A stretch of DNA of 64,000 nucleotides from Notospermus geniculatus (lineage: Eukaryota > Nemertea > Pilidiophora > Heteronemertea > Lineidae). Within the stretch, counting starts at the first letter, position 1, and each line of letters starts with the position of its first letter. The translations under genes and the position numbers were made by a program. This document shows, in pieces, positions 1-11,255 of this stretch. Below the pieces are notes generated by a model, which saw only the letters and a program-made list of their open reading frames with translations, did not search any database and was not told the DNA's origin. The stretch covers positions 1-64,000 of the forward strand of contig NMRB01003040.1 in the NCBI GenBank assembly GCA_002633025.1. The letters are read 5' to 3'.

Positions 1-2
1 CC

Positions 3-317
3 CTGTACAAATACTTTAACAAAAGTCTCCCTAAATATTTTATGGACCAAGTTTTTAGAACTAACAATCAAAATCACCCCTACCGCACAAGGAATAATTT
101 CAACTTAATTACACCGTTTTGCAGACATACCTTCGCACAGCGTTCGCCACGATATACAATAGTTCAAGTTTTTAACTCTCTTCCTAGGATTGTCACCGAA
201 AAGATAACCACACATAGCTTACAAGGCTTTTCTTATTACCTTAAAAATTACATGTTAAACAACTACAATGAAGATTGTAATATCCCAAACTGTTATACTT
301 GTTCTTTGTCAGTCTAA
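3..317 (+). pseudogene. C-terminal end of a non-LTR retrotransposon ORF2 (5' part outside window)
   Basis: The frame is open from the first bases of the window to a TAA at 315-317. It reads as the tail that follows the reverse transcriptase in CR1/jockey-type LINE ORF2 proteins: a K-LPKYF-like helix, YRTRNNFNL, a basic SPRYTI stretch, VFNSLP, then a lysine/tyrosine-rich end. No catalytic domain is in view because the element runs off the left edge. The LINE 3' UTR and a pentanucleotide tail follow directly, which supports the assignment. The exact clade cannot be fixed from this fragment, and whether the full element is intact is unknown. Confidence 0.7.
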
Positions 318-602
318 CAATCATTTGTATTCACTCTTGTGTTGGACATCGTTGGAGTTGTCTTATTTATTATCAATAGTTGACATTGTATTTAACTATA
401 ATCAGTTGTAAATTACTTGTACCCACCTGTTACACTCTTGTATGACGGGGCTCAAATGGAAGCGATCCCAAGATCTTTTTTGAGCTCCTGACCACACACC
501 TTATAAATTTACGTAGAACACAATGTATTTATAATGTTGGTCAAATAAATATATCATATCATATCATATCATATCATATCATATCATATCATATCATATC
601 GT
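318..602 (+). repeat. LINE 3' UTR ending in an (ATATC)n tail
   Basis: The stretch after the ORF2 stop has no coding potential. It ends at about 550-602 in roughly ten tandem copies of ATATC following AATAAATAT. Short microsatellite tails in place of poly(A) are usual for CR1/L2-like elements, so the boundary of the insertion is probably near 602. Confidence 0.65.
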
Positions 603-693
603 GAGTGGAGGGTAGTCCGAAGGTCACGTGACCATAGGCCTTGATATTTCATGATGCTACAATGAGGAACCTACTGAACTAAGGCCACTAGAA

Positions 694-823
694 GGCGCTG
701 TGAGCGGTTGGACCTTTTCTGACGTCTCGTCCGTGTTGCACTGCGTCAAGGACGTCATGACGTGACGTCATTACGTTGCTTTTCTCTGTTTTTGACGTCT
801 TCGGTACAACCGCTCACAGCGCC
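694..823. mobile_element. 130 bp inverted-repeat element (MITE-like)
   Basis: Both ends carry GGCGCTGTGAGCGGTTG in inverted orientation (694-710 and 807-823). The interior holds several overlapping TGACGTCA-like sites around 741-770. No clear target duplication was seen. Confidence 0.6.
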
Positions 824-1109
824 GCCCTGTCGGGATAAATTGTGTTCGAAGAGAATTATTTGTGGCTTTAAATGGATTATCAGTTTGATATTCATTAAAA
901 ATAGAAAATCTTTGTGCATACTTGACATTCATCGATCAGATATCATCCATGATCACTTTGATTGGTTGATTAAAACATACACAATATTATTATAGACAAG
1001 AACATGATTTTTAGCTGATGTATTCTCCTGTATTTCCCGCTTATGAATAAAAAAATGCTTCAAGCAAAATGATTTTCGTTGAATCAGTTCTTAAAGTCCA
1101 TGTTTGGGA

Positions 1110-1302
1110 AACCCACGTTTTACCTGCAGGTTACCTGACATACTACAGGGTGTTACAAAACACTCCACGACAACCGCTGGTATTCATAAAAGCTAGCGAA
1201 TGCTCTAACTTCAGGTTTTGTAGTAGTTCATAAAGTCCACGTTTTACCTGCAGGTTACCTGACATACAGGGTGTTACAAAAGAGACCTCCACGACAATAG
1301 CT
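1110..1302. repeat. Direct duplication of a ~65-70 bp segment
   Basis: A block with the core ACCTGCAGGTTACCTGACAT followed by CAGGGTGTTACAAAA occurs at about 1110-1175 and again at about 1230-1302, with small indels. The spacing is about 120 bp. No coding capacity is seen. Confidence 0.6.
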
Positions 1303-2587
1303 CTTCCACTGTTCTCCAGTGGTGAGGATAATGTATTTTGTCATCCCCCAGTCCCCTTGTTGGTCGGTGTTTTCTGGGATCGTAAACTGTCCATACACTA
1401 ATGCCCGGTTGTTCAGCCTTGGCTTAAGCCATGCAGAGTTCGGTCGATCCCGACATAAGCGTGGCTTAAGCCAGACTTATATTTCACAGCGCGTTGCACA
1501 GGTTGGGTGTCAAACACAAGCCAAGCTTAAGCCTTTCTTATAATAAACCTGGCAGTGGGGTGGTTATAAGCGCGACTTACGATGGTAGACGTAGTCACTT
1601 TATGCCCAGACCTTGAAAATGGCAGAAGCATTGGTTCAGCTCACGTAAGCCACACCTAAGCAACCGGGCAGACATCCCGGCAGACATCAAGCAAATTGTA
1701 TAGGAAAGCATTGGGAAGGAGGGTAATAAGCCAGGCTTCGGTAATCCCGAGTTTAATTCAGGCTGTGCACTACTGCATGCAAAACCCTTAAAACCTACTT
1801 AAAATCGCCTTACTTTTTTAAGGTGATATTTTAGATGGTTTCACAGTTGCCCTACTTACTTGGCTACTTAAAACCGCCTTAATATCCTTAAAAAACGTTA
1901 AAATCCACTTAAACCTGTCTTAAAAAGGGCCAAAATTCACCTTACTTTTTCTTTTTTGAAAAAATTTTTAGAACTCTCCTTTCTCTAGTATATTAAGGAC
2001 TCTTAAGAAAGTGATGGTTGATTTTCTTTTAAGGATGCTTACATGATACATTCAGGCAAAAATAAGAATACTTAAAAATATTTCTAAATTTAAGCCACCT
2101 TAAACACTTAATATGTCATCCACCTTAATTTTTTTAAAACATAAACTAAGGTCACTTAAAATGTGAATACAAATATTAAATAAGGATACTTAATCGTCAC
2201 CCAAGTTTTTTTTGGAAATTAAGTGTACTTAAATGTATGGGTGCTTATAAACCTCTTAATAAGGGCCAGAATTCACCTTACTTTCTGACTTTTTTTCTGA
2301 TGATATTTTTCTGGTTAATATTAAGAAGCCTTAAAAGTTAACACATTTTAAGGCTCATTATATATCGAACCATCTGATGAATAATAAGACCCTTCAGTAT
2401 TAATTTTAAGGAACACTTACAAAAATTCCACATTAATTAAGGAATCTTAAAATACATTTCAACTGGAAATTTAAGTTGTCTTAAATTATGTTGACACCCT
2501 TAAATGTAAGACCCCTCACCAGGTCTGTCTTTAATTTAAGGAAATTTATGTAAGTCTTAAAATATTATGTTGACACCCTTAAAATAT

Positions 2588-2708
2588 CTGGGGCCTGTTT
2601 CATAAAGTGACTTTAGACAAATGGTACCATTAACTTTAGTGCATTTTCCATTTGGTTAGGTACTATTAGCTTAAAGTCAAGTAATGAACATGATGAAACA
2701 GGCCCCAG
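2588..2708. mobile_element. 121 bp MITE nested in the foldback element
   Basis: The termini are CTGGGGCCTGTTTCAT at 2588 and its complement ending at 2708. The interior carries imperfect inverted TGACTTTA / TAAAGTCA motifs. It sits inside the 1402-4283 element and is therefore probably younger. Confidence 0.6.
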
Positions 2709-3230
2709 GCCTTTAGCTAGGCATAGCCTAGGCCTAGTGTATCTTTGTGAAAAATTACAACGGAGGCCTTGCCCTCGACCCACATCACCGGTAAATTTAT
2801 TACATTCCCACCGTCCACTGCATTACATTGTAATGCAGTGGATGCAATGCTGCCAGGCACACGCGCACAGCACTGTCAGCAGCATAGAGGCCAGGGCCTC
2901 GAGGCTAGGCCTACCGGTGGTGGTAGCCTATCATGGGACGCCGCGCGCACACACAGATTCTCTCTGACCGCCCGACAGTTGTAACACCAGCTTTTCATTG
3001 CCAAGAGTTCATTAGAACAAGCTAATCAGGTCCAAATGACGGGAAAATGCAGAAATCAGTGGGCAGTGATGGAGTCGGAGCATGATACCAACACCGGGTG
3101 ACGCTACGCCAGTCTCGTTTGAGCGCGCCAATGACGTCGCAATGCATGCAGCATGACTGTGTTGGATTCGCTACGACGTCACATCACTCGTGTGGGTCGG
3201 CCACATTCGCTTTAAGAACCCTTAAATTCA
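2709..3230. other. Unassigned interior of the foldback element
   Basis: This part contains AGGCCTA-type motifs near 2710-2740 and 2890-2920 and CpG-rich unique-looking sequence. Two overlapping short frames at 2737-2984 have no recognisable domain. It lacks the TTAAG palindromes that fill both flanks, so it may be the loop or older inserted sequence. Confidence 0.4.
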
Positions 3231-3264
3231 TTGTGCAAAAAGTAAGGTGATGATTGATATCTAA

Positions 3265-3960
3265 GAAGGCTTAAATCAAACATAAGGATCCTTAATATGA
3301 ATGAATTATCGTTTGGTAAATAAAAAAATAAGATGCCTTAATTATTTTTCTTGAAAGATCAATGATTTTAAGGAACCTTAATATTTCAGTGATTTAACTG
3401 TAAGAATGCTTAAAAACACAAAATGCCGATTATCTTCTGTTAAGGGTACTTACTTTTCGATATCTAGTGTATGAAGTGTCCTTACACTTGACATTAAGGG
3501 GCTTGAATTACTTTGTTCAGCATCATGAAAATTTTCAGAACAAATATTAAGGGGCCAAGGGTAACAAGAGTAGTAAGGCCAGTAAATAAGAGTCCTTAAC
3601 GTCGAATTTTTCTACTTGGGTTGGTTATTAAGTATCCTGATTTTCCATTCTGGAGGCTTAAATCAAACATGTAAAATTAAGGATCCTTAATATGAATAAT
3701 CGTTTGCTAAATAAAAAATAAGATGCCTTAATTATTTTTCTTGTTTTTGATGAACCTTAATATTTCACTGAGATTTAACTGTAAGAATGCTTAAAAACAC
3801 AAAATGCCGATTATCTTCTGTTAAGGGTACTTACTTTTCGATATCTAGTGTATGAAGTGTCCTTACACCTGACATTAAGGGACCTGAATAACTTTGTTAT
3901 CATGAAATTTTTCCGAACAAAAATCAAGGGGCCAAGTGTAACGAGAGTAGTAAGGCCAAT
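3265..3960. repeat. Tandem duplication (~320 bp unit) within the foldback element
   Basis: The segment from about 3265 to 3590 is repeated from about 3652 to 3960 with a few indels. Both copies contain AAGGATCCTTAATATGAAT, TAAGATGCCTTAATTATTTT and the block around TTAAGGGTACTTACTTTTCG. This expanded one arm of the element. Confidence 0.75.
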
Positions 3961-4764
3961 CAAATTAAGGGACAACGTTTGAAAATTAAGAGAAAATTAA
4001 GAGAAATTAAGGTGATTGGAGAGAAAAGTAAGTAGGATTCCAAAATAATTAAGGATATCCTTAAAATGTGTTAAACAAAAATTAAGGTTATAATTAAGTA
4101 GGGGGTCTGATTTTAAGTAGGTTTTAAGATGGTTTTAAGGTGATTTTAAGAAATCGTGCACGCAGTAGTGAAACTCGGAATTGATTAAGCTGTTCTTATG
4201 ACCAGACATAAGCGCGACTTACCGTGAACTCGCGTTTGAGGAATAAGCCAGGCTCACGTGAGCCACACCTTAACAACCGGGCATTAGAGTTCTGGCGGAG
4301 GGAAGGGGCATCTAGAGAGTGTTGACCTACAATAACCACCTCTATGATTCAGACTCGATGATTGAACGTCAGTTTTGGTCAACAACCAAATGACTCGAAC
4401 CTCGACTCTGGTGACAAGTTGGTGTTACGTTGGTGTTGTGTTTTTGTGTTACAGATTCAGAACCTCTCCCCTTTGACGTCGGAATACCCGATTCGACCAA
4501 TCATAATTCAGTTTTATCGGCGGAAGTGAAGAGGTGCGAATTAATGGGTCCATATATCGGGTGGGCATAAAAAAATGGGCCGAACTTTGATGCTGCATTG
4601 CTCAATCATCCTTTTTTCAAACCGTTTTTAACTTTAGACATTCAAATGGCATGATGTTGTTAATATACTGACCAATTCTCAAGGTCATAGCTTGAGTAGT
4701 CTGTACATAGGGTTCAAATGAAAACATGGCCTCAAAAACGCACATTCCGGTGACTCACATTGCA

Positions 4765-4950
4765 GCCGAATCGGTAGATGTCGTCCTGGGTAACCCTAAA
4801 GTTTACCCAGGACCAACCTGGGTAACCCTAAAAGTTACCCAGGACGATCTTGGGTAAACTTTAGTGTACTAGTGCAAACTAGGGCAAACTAGTGCAAACT
4901 AGTGCAAACTAAACTTTAGGGTTACCCAGGACGACATCTACCGATTCGGC
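4765..4950. mobile_element. 186 bp Mutator-like MITE with 9 bp target duplication
   Basis: The ends are near-perfect ~40 bp inverted repeats starting GCCGAATCGGTAGATGTCG. It is flanked on both sides by the 9 bp direct repeat CACATTGCA (4756-4764 and 4951-4959). Nine-base duplications are characteristic of Mutator-like elements. The interior contains four copies of CTAGNGCAAA and inverted CTGGGTAAC blocks. Confidence 0.8.
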
Positions 4951-5094
4951 CACATTGCATCCCTGTCAGGTGTCATGAGTAGAGGACGCGTTGCATCTGT
5001 ATGACACGCGTCAATCAAGTGCTGTCTGGGAAAATTGTCTGGCTCTAGTGTCAGAGAATTTTCTGCCAGATAGGCCCAAGTTTTGCTGAATCAA

Positions 5095-5527
5095 GATGGT
5101 TTTCTCAGCGGCGGACAGGGAATTGATCGCAACATGTTTCACTGAAAAGTGTTGGAGAGGGGAATTGTGAAAGAATTCCCTGGAAAAAACTGGAATAAAA
5201 GTTCCGTTTAAAAATGTGATCAGAAAGTTTGAAAGGACAGGTGCTCTAGAAAGGAAGTCGGAAGTGACTTCTTCATTCATAACTAAGGACGAGTGGCCAC
5301 CGCAGAGCCCCGACTGCAATCCCATGGACTACTCCGTGTGGAATTCTCTGGGCGAGAAGGTTTATGAGCGTCGCGCGGAAAAATTCAGTGAGGATGAACT
5401 AAAAGCACTGCTGGAAAAATATTTAAAATATCTTAAGGAGATTCGGGATTCAATCAGTTCATGGAAGAAACGTTTGCGCGCCGTCTACCGAGTAGATGGA
5501 AGACAAATTGATCACCTTTTCAAATGA
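5095..5527 (+). pseudogene. Tc1/mariner transposase, middle deleted and frameshifted
   Basis: An ATG at 5095 opens a short N-terminal piece (ADRELIATCFTEK) that soon hits stops. A second frame at 5216-5527 begins with VIRKFERTG, typical of the second helix-turn-helix of this family. It then jumps to EWPPQSPDCNPMDYSVWNSL, the block around the third catalytic acidic residue, and ends with the usual SWKKRL...IDHLFK tail. The region carrying the first two catalytic aspartates is absent, so the protein has no transposase activity. The deletion probably arose during transposition or by recombination. The family assignment rests on the block around 5290-5350 and the flanking TA/TIRs. Confidence 0.85.
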
Positions 5528-5936
5528 AACAAGGTTGGACATCATTTTGTAATGCCCGGAACATGCGTTTTTGTCTCTTGATTTTGATTTTGGTCCCATG
5601 AACAGAAATCGTAAAAGATGAAATTGAAATTTGGTCTGTATACGTAGGATATGATGGCCTTTGAGTATGTAAATTTTTAGAAGCTGACGTAAGAGGGTTT
5701 CGGAGATATCGAGTGTCAAAGTACGGCCCATTTTTTATGCCCACCCGATATAAAGCTGAATCCTGATTGGTGGAATCTGACATTTACCGCCGGAAGTTGT
5801 GTTGTATTAAATGAGTCCATATATTCGAATTAACGAGTACATATATTCGAATTAATGAGTCCATATAAAAACAAGACGCTATTGGCTGAAATAATGGACC
5901 CATTAACGGGGTACCGGCCTAACATTCTATCCCACC

Positions 5937-6387
5937 AGATGTCTCTAGTAGTACCAGGTTAAATGCTATAGGCAAAATGTATAGAGCCAACCTGTTTTTG
6001 CTGAATAGGCTACTGAGAAAACGGTCCATTAAAACTACCAACATGCAGTGGAAAAGTTCTTCATAATTCTATATAAAATACTTTCTGACTATTCTTGAAT
6101 ACCTCAGTTGAAGGGGGTAGACCCTGCTCATATGAAAATTTGGCTTATAGTTTGGACTTAATCTGTAAATTGGTTCACTTTTTCAGTCATTTCTCATATG
6201 AGTGGAGCTTTAACTGCTCATGGAAACGTTTTAACTCCTGAACATTTTATTAGTTATCCAAACCCAGAAAATAATCTCTCGCTGCAAGATGTATGATTAA
6301 TCAAATAATAAAGGAGTTAGAGGCAAAAAACTGTTTTGACAATGCATTCTCCCTCTTCGTTCTAACTTGTTACTACTAGAGACATCT
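5937..6387. mobile_element. 451 bp inverted-repeat element
   Basis: AGATGTCTCTAGTAGTA at 5937 is mirrored by TACTACTAGAGACATCT ending at 6387. The imperfect match continues for about ten further bases. There is no ORF of note and the target duplication is unclear. Confidence 0.65.
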
Positions 6388-6619
6388 ATTATATTAGTGA
6401 TAGTTCGGCAGGTATCCCATTGAGGAGTGGGCCATGTATCCATAAAATAGCATTTAATGGGTCCATTAAATAAGAATTAAGCCTTCCACTCCGGTCTACC
6501 ATATCCGTTACTTACCGGTGCTCATGTTCGTTGACCAAGACCAAAAGTTGTGTTTCAGTTTTCACTGCTGGGAGGGTTCAGGGTAATGTAAAGATTCAAT
6601 CCCTGCAGGAGTTCCAAAC

Positions 6620-6741
6620 GTAGTTAGGCCTTCTCCTCTTGTGTAGTTAGGCCTTCTCCTCTTGTGTAGTTAGGCCTTCTCCTCTTGTGTAGTTAGGCCT
6701 TCGCCTCTTGTGTAGTTAGGCCTTCTCCTCTTGTGTAGTTA
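6620..6741. repeat. 23 bp tandem repeat, five copies
   Basis: Five head-to-tail copies of a 23 bp unit starting GTAGTTAGGCCTTCTCCTC run from 6620. Only one internal substitution (TCTCC to TCGCC in copy four) is seen, followed by a partial sixth copy. The low divergence suggests recent expansion. Confidence 0.85.
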
Positions 6742-7382
6742 AGAAGTCGGACGGATCTGACCACAGTGTCTAACAGTCTGCCTAGCATTTGTTGGGTAAT
6801 GTCCGACGTTTCATCTCGTCTGACAGGCGTTCCTATTGTGTAGGGAGAGTCGTTCGAACGGCGAAGTAGCTAGGCCTTGATATGTGAAGATGCCAATCTC
6901 ATTCACAGTCCCAGTCACAGAGTCAGACAAATAAATCGTACGGCATTAAACTATTTTGGAAGACATGCGTTTCGAAGTTCCGATGGTTGTAGCTAGGTGG
7001 CGTAGCGTCCTTATCTCGCCGCGCTGACGCGCCCGTCGCACCGCAAATCGCTGAAATGGAAATAACAGAAAAGTCAGTCACAATCTTTTTGAAAATGCTG
7101 GAGAAATTCAGTTTGTGTTTGAAAGATAAGGGGGCGTTAGGGTGCATCCATTGGTCAGGGTGGAAACCCCCCTCAAAGACCCTTGACAACCAAACCCAGT
7201 AAATTCGATTCCCATATTTGATAGACTGGTTCGCTACCCCGCTAGTACAAGAACATTCATTGCCTGTGCGACTTCTCCACCCGATTGGTTCATCCCGAAG
7301 TACTTGAATCTATTTTTAGAACGCCGACACGCCCATCAGTGCAGTGCGGAAATCTCAAATTTGTCAGACGAACTATCCCAAG
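6742..7382. other. No gene recognised
   Basis: Short frames on both strands (for example minus 6923-7189) lack domains or splice-supported continuations. No strong inverted or tandem repeat was found. Confidence 0.4.
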
Positions 7383-7385
7383 TTA

Positions 7386-7922
7386 AGGCCTGTCTCCACG
7401 TGGCCCGCGAGTCCCCGCGAAGCACCGCGAGTGTCACCGCGAGTATACTCGCGGTGACTCGGGTGGTGATCGGCGGTGATTCGCGGGCCAAGTGGAGACA
7501 CGGCACCGTGAATGACCGCGAATGGAAATGCCCGCGATTACCCCGCGAGTGTTCCCGGGCATTCGCGGCCGTTTCCAACATGTTGAAAAAATCGCGAAGC
7601 AATCGCGCCGCCCGCGAGTTGGCAGGCATACCGCGAATGGCCGCGAATGACCGCGAACAGTGGAGACACCTTCCCGGGGACGTCGGCGGTCAGTGGCAGC
7701 TGGCGTAGTGACCCGGATGTAGTTGATCAGAATGAGGTCACTGGCCGGGAGCCAATAGGAGGGCAGGGAATAGCCGCAAGTACTCATCAGGTGTAGACAC
7801 GTTCGCGGGTATTCGCAGTGACACCGCGAACACAGGTTATTCGCGGTGGGTCACCGCGAATAACCTGTGTTCGCGGTCCGGGGTCCATCGGCGATGCATT
7901 CTCGGGTAGTGTAGACTAGGCT
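7386..7922. mobile_element. GC-rich Harbinger-like non-autonomous element with large palindromes
   Basis: TTA target copies lie at 7383-7385 and 7923-7925. The termini AGGCCTGTCTCCAC and GTGTAGACTAGGCT are imperfect inverted repeats. Inside, a 22 bp palindrome is centred at 7446 and a 53 bp hairpin spans 7824-7876 with two 25 bp arms and a 3 bp loop. CGCGAAT, CCGCGAGT and ACCGCGAA recur on both strands. The overlapping ~100 aa frames on both strands here are by-products of the repeats and not genes. Confidence 0.7.
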
Positions 7923-8157
7923 TTACAGTCTACGACATCACGGTAAACCGTGACTGTACCATTCTCCTGTACAAGTAGGCCCAATTTTCAAAACCTTAAC
8001 TTCTTTAAAAAAACTTTTAATTGGAAAAAACCAGCCATATTCATGTTGAACACACATAACTCGATATATTCAGGAAGAATTTTGAGGGGTTTTTTCAACG
8101 CTGAATTTGTACACAATTCTGGAAAAAATGTCTCAAAAAAATGTGTCTCAAAAAAGG

Positions 8158-9177
8158 GTGTCTCAAAAAAATGTTACCATTTTGATTTGATCTCTAGTCC
8201 ACATTCTTTGGACTAGATGTTTCATCTTTTCAGGTTTGGTAGTGAAGATTTGGGAGATTTGATTCATAGAGGAAGTTTGACTTTTTATTCCTTATGGTGT
8301 TCATGCTGAAGCAAAAACCAAAATGGTAGAAATGCGCAAAGCCATGTTATTTTTGTATCGGGTGGCCACCGCAGAAAATGACAACCTTAATTTAATATGG
8401 TGTTATCCAAAAAGTATCAAAGCTATGACTTTGATATTTTGCACCTTCTATCTAAAGAATATTAGACATCTTTCCGCAAAATTTCAGCTCCATAGAATAA
8501 ATAGCATTAAAATAGCAGCATATTCAAAATTTCTCGCCAAACATGCAATGGCGGTCAATGAAATTGCACTGAACTTTCCGCACTGCATTTTTGACATGAA
8601 ATTTTAAACATGTCGCTGTTTTAGTCCTGTGCAACCTACTGAGCTGAAATTTTAGGGAAATCTATCTGATATCCTTTAGATAATTGATGCAAAATATGAA
8701 CGTCATAGCAATAATAGTTTTTGAATAAACCCATATTATAAAGGGTTTTCGTTTTTTGGGGACACCCGATATGAAGTTAATTGTGATAACAAAATGGCTA
8801 TACGTGAGACGTGATGAAAGACATCCACCTGGTAAATTTCTGATTCGTTATGATGTCGAAAAAGTTGGAAACAAAGGAACATTGCATTATGAGGCCAAGA
8901 ATAATCAAGGAGACCGCGAAATGCTCTCTCAGAACAGAAACGAACATTGCAGCAGTTAGACACAGTGAAAATGTCTATTTTCAGTCACTGAATCGTAAAA
9001 CTGCAAAATCACAAAAACTGCTGTGATTGTGATTGTTACAAAAATGATATCAAAACCATTCTAATTTAATAAAAAATTCCCAGGTTTCTTCTAATCAGCA
9101 CAGGAGTTTCATTTGAAAGAAACCAACAGTTTAATTTTTAGACAGGATCAAAATGGTAACATTTTTTTTGAGACGCT
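8158..9177. mobile_element. ~1.0 kb inverted-repeat element containing a mariner MITE
   Basis: GTCTCAAAAAAATGTTACC...TTTTGAT at the left is mirrored at about 9146-9176. Just outside and at the left end the phrase TGTCTCAAAAAA occurs three times (8128-8172). A TA-flanked element (8358-8769) is nested inside. The remaining interior codes for nothing recognisable. Confidence 0.55.
8358..8769. mobile_element. 412 bp mariner-type MITE
   Basis: It is flanked by TA (8356-8357 and 8770-8771). The ends begin TCGGGTG at the left and close with CACCCGA at the right, with the similarity becoming looser inward (GCCACCGCAGAAAATG against TCCCCAAAAAACGAAAA). Short frames within it are not supported. Confidence 0.55.
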
Positions 9178-10844
9178 CGTGTGTATGTCGATGTGGTCAC
9201 AGAATCACTGTATACTGAGCTATGCATTCTGAACAACAGAGTCATGACGTGCGTCCTCATTGACTCTCTGACGTATAATGGCCGCCATGTTGCAGGGTCT
9301 ACATATGTTCAGTGGTCATGTGATCTCATCTGGTCATGTGACGAACAAGATGGCCGAAAACTGCTAAAGTAGATCACCAATAACATCGAAAAAAACTGCT
9401 ACAAACGTCTGTTTAACGCCTATTTAATGATGGAGTAAATATATTCAGGAACGATGTACACGATGTATTTTGAATTACAAGATAAATTGTTGTCGTTCAG
9501 GGACTATTTAATATGCGGATGTTAGGCGGTCATGCCTCGTCACTACCGGCGCAGTGCGGTAGAATTTATACCGCTGTATCACTGCGCAAGATNGTGCCCC
9601 CTGTCTGTGCGTGAGCTCGCGGTATTGAGTATTGGGGAGTGAAGAGAACCGACGCAGCTCCTCTTATTCTCCCTTGCCTTGCCTTATACCCCCGCACCTT
9701 CCTCCCGATGGCTTACTCGATAATGCGGAATCTCTATTCCACGTAATAGCGGAATAAACTGCGTTCTCAGGCAATGCATAAACAATAGGCCTACAGCTAC
9801 AAAATACACAGTACATGTACTTATCCAGTGTCGGCCTGAATTCGAGGTTGAAAACTGGTGTCTCAGGGAGCATTCCATATCTTACGTCCCACGTCTAGTT
9901 CCCAATCCTCTGTGTACCTCCGTTGCTAAGGTAAATCGGCTGGCGTATCCAAGATGCACTGCGTCAACACCATTGGTGATGACGTCATAACGTCGTGCCG
10001 TGTTCTGATATTGACGACGTCGTCATAGGCCTGCAGTAGTACATGTAGTAAGTAGGCTTTCGAACCAATCCAGCTGCTATCCGTCAATAACTAACAGAGG
10101 TAGGTGATTTTGATGCCTCAGTTGTTTGTAGGCCTACGCCCCACTGAAACTTTGAATCGAGAACAAAATGCGACCTGAGACCATCTGACGGCCGACGGTT
10201 GCTAGGCCTAGGTCATCGTCATGGAGATTTCTCGGCAACTCGCACATGTGCAGTAGCCGTTTTGACCTGTCATCCAACTTCCAACGAAGTCGAAGGATAG
10301 GCGGGTGAGTCGCACAATTCAGCTGTTTTTTTGTTGGTTTGTTGCCCACTTTGCGTTTTTATATCTGGACCCCTCATCATGAAACAATAATTATTTCAAA
10401 TCGTTACCAACATGAAAATCATGTCGGTCCGGGTCGGTATATTAGGGGCCTAGGCCTATTCAGAAAAACTCGCCCAGTTGGATCGCCGAATGCCATGGCG
10501 ATGCACGTGGGCGTAAGGCCGAGGCCTAGATCATGTAGATGGCGAATTCACACATTCTTCGCTCGCCTTCTCGCACGCTTCGGTGAGATAGTCGGGGAAA
10601 CCAGTGAATTCATTTTCCTGTCCCCAAACTCGTACCACACCTTTTCACAGTGCGATAAGGGCTGCCCTGTAGAAATATCGAAGAAAATCGTGAAAATGCC
10701 GCCCGCCGATTGCCGAAATCATTCACTGATGTATTGATGTACGGTACAGACTTTGGACGTCCTAAAAACAACGGGAATAATGCATGCTCCCATTCCGTCT
10801 GTTCCGCGGAATGTTCATTCCGTTCCGCATTATCGAGTAAGCCG
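9178..10844. other. Unassigned non-coding stretch
   Basis: Several 60-130 aa frames occur on both strands, but none has a domain or a splice-consistent partner. AGGCCTA-type motifs appear around 10030, 10120, 10205 and 10450. A single N at 9593 interrupts the sequence beside an imperfect hairpin (9550-9590). Confidence 0.4.
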
Positions 10845-10925
10845 TATGTATACATATGTGTTCTGCATAGCTTTTTGTAAGCTTTCTAACAGAATAAAAT
10901 ATTGATTGATTGATTGACTGATGCA
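10845..10925 (+). repeat. LINE-type 3' end with (ATTG)n tail
   Basis: The sequence ends AATAAAATATTGATTGATTGATTG. A short run of tandem ATTG after AATAAA is a common terminus of CR1/L2-type elements in marine genomes. No upstream ORF2 remnant was recognised, so this is probably a short 5'-truncated copy. Confidence 0.4.
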
Positions 10926-11255
10926 CAGAGCATGCACAACACCGAGTGAGGCAGTGTAATGCAGACACTACGAGTGTGTTGAAAAATCACGATTTTGAGA
11001 CTATTACGGATAGCGCCAACCAGTAAGAATGTGTTGTATTGATTGCTAGGCACTTCAAGATCAGAAATCCGTTAAAGTATGTCATCGTGATCTCATTTAT
11101 TGCGTAAAATTTCAAAACTTTGGTGGGTTGATGCATGCTGAACTGAATGAATCTCATTCACTGTGGGGGCGGCCATATTGAATGAGCTCGCTGTCACAAT
11201 GATTAGGCCTACTGAGTGATGATTTTGAAGCAATTAGTCGGCCTATCTTATGAAA

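Larger units (their letters stand above)
1402..4283. mobile_element. 2.9 kb foldback element packed with TTAAG palindromes
   Basis: The ends match in inverted orientation (TGCCCGGTTGTT at 1402, AACAACCGGGCA ending at 4283), flanked by TAA and TTA, compatible with a 3 bp PIF/Harbinger-type target site. Subterminal palindromes such as TGGCTTAAGCCA occur twice near 1420-1470. From about 1780 to 4150 the left half is rich in CCTTAA/ACTTAA and the right half in TTAAGG/TTAAGTA, so the halves can pair loosely. Many short palindromes (AAGGATCCTTAA, AAGGAACCTTAA, AAGAATGCTTAA) recur every few tens of bases. No transposase is seen, so it is non-autonomous. A smaller element (2588-2708) and a tandem duplication (3265-3960) lie inside. 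Confidence 0.6.
4557..5748 (+). mobile_element. Internally deleted Tc1/mariner transposon
   Basis: The ends are inverted repeats beginning TCGGGTGGGCATAAAAAA (4557) with the complement ending at 5748, each next to a TA dinucleotide, the standard Tc1/mariner target. The interior has a decayed transposase with its middle missing. A separate 186 bp element (4765-4950) is inserted in the left part. This copy cannot be autonomous. Confidence 0.85.

Noticed and set aside
42-317. Treating the first ORF as a host gene starting at ATG 42
   Set aside because: The frame is open to the window edge and reads as the tail of a LINE ORF2, followed by a LINE-type microsatellite end.
7304-7787. Overlapping ~100-134 residue ORFs on both strands
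   Set aside because: They come from CGCGAA-rich inverted repeats of a non-autonomous element and have mirrored content.
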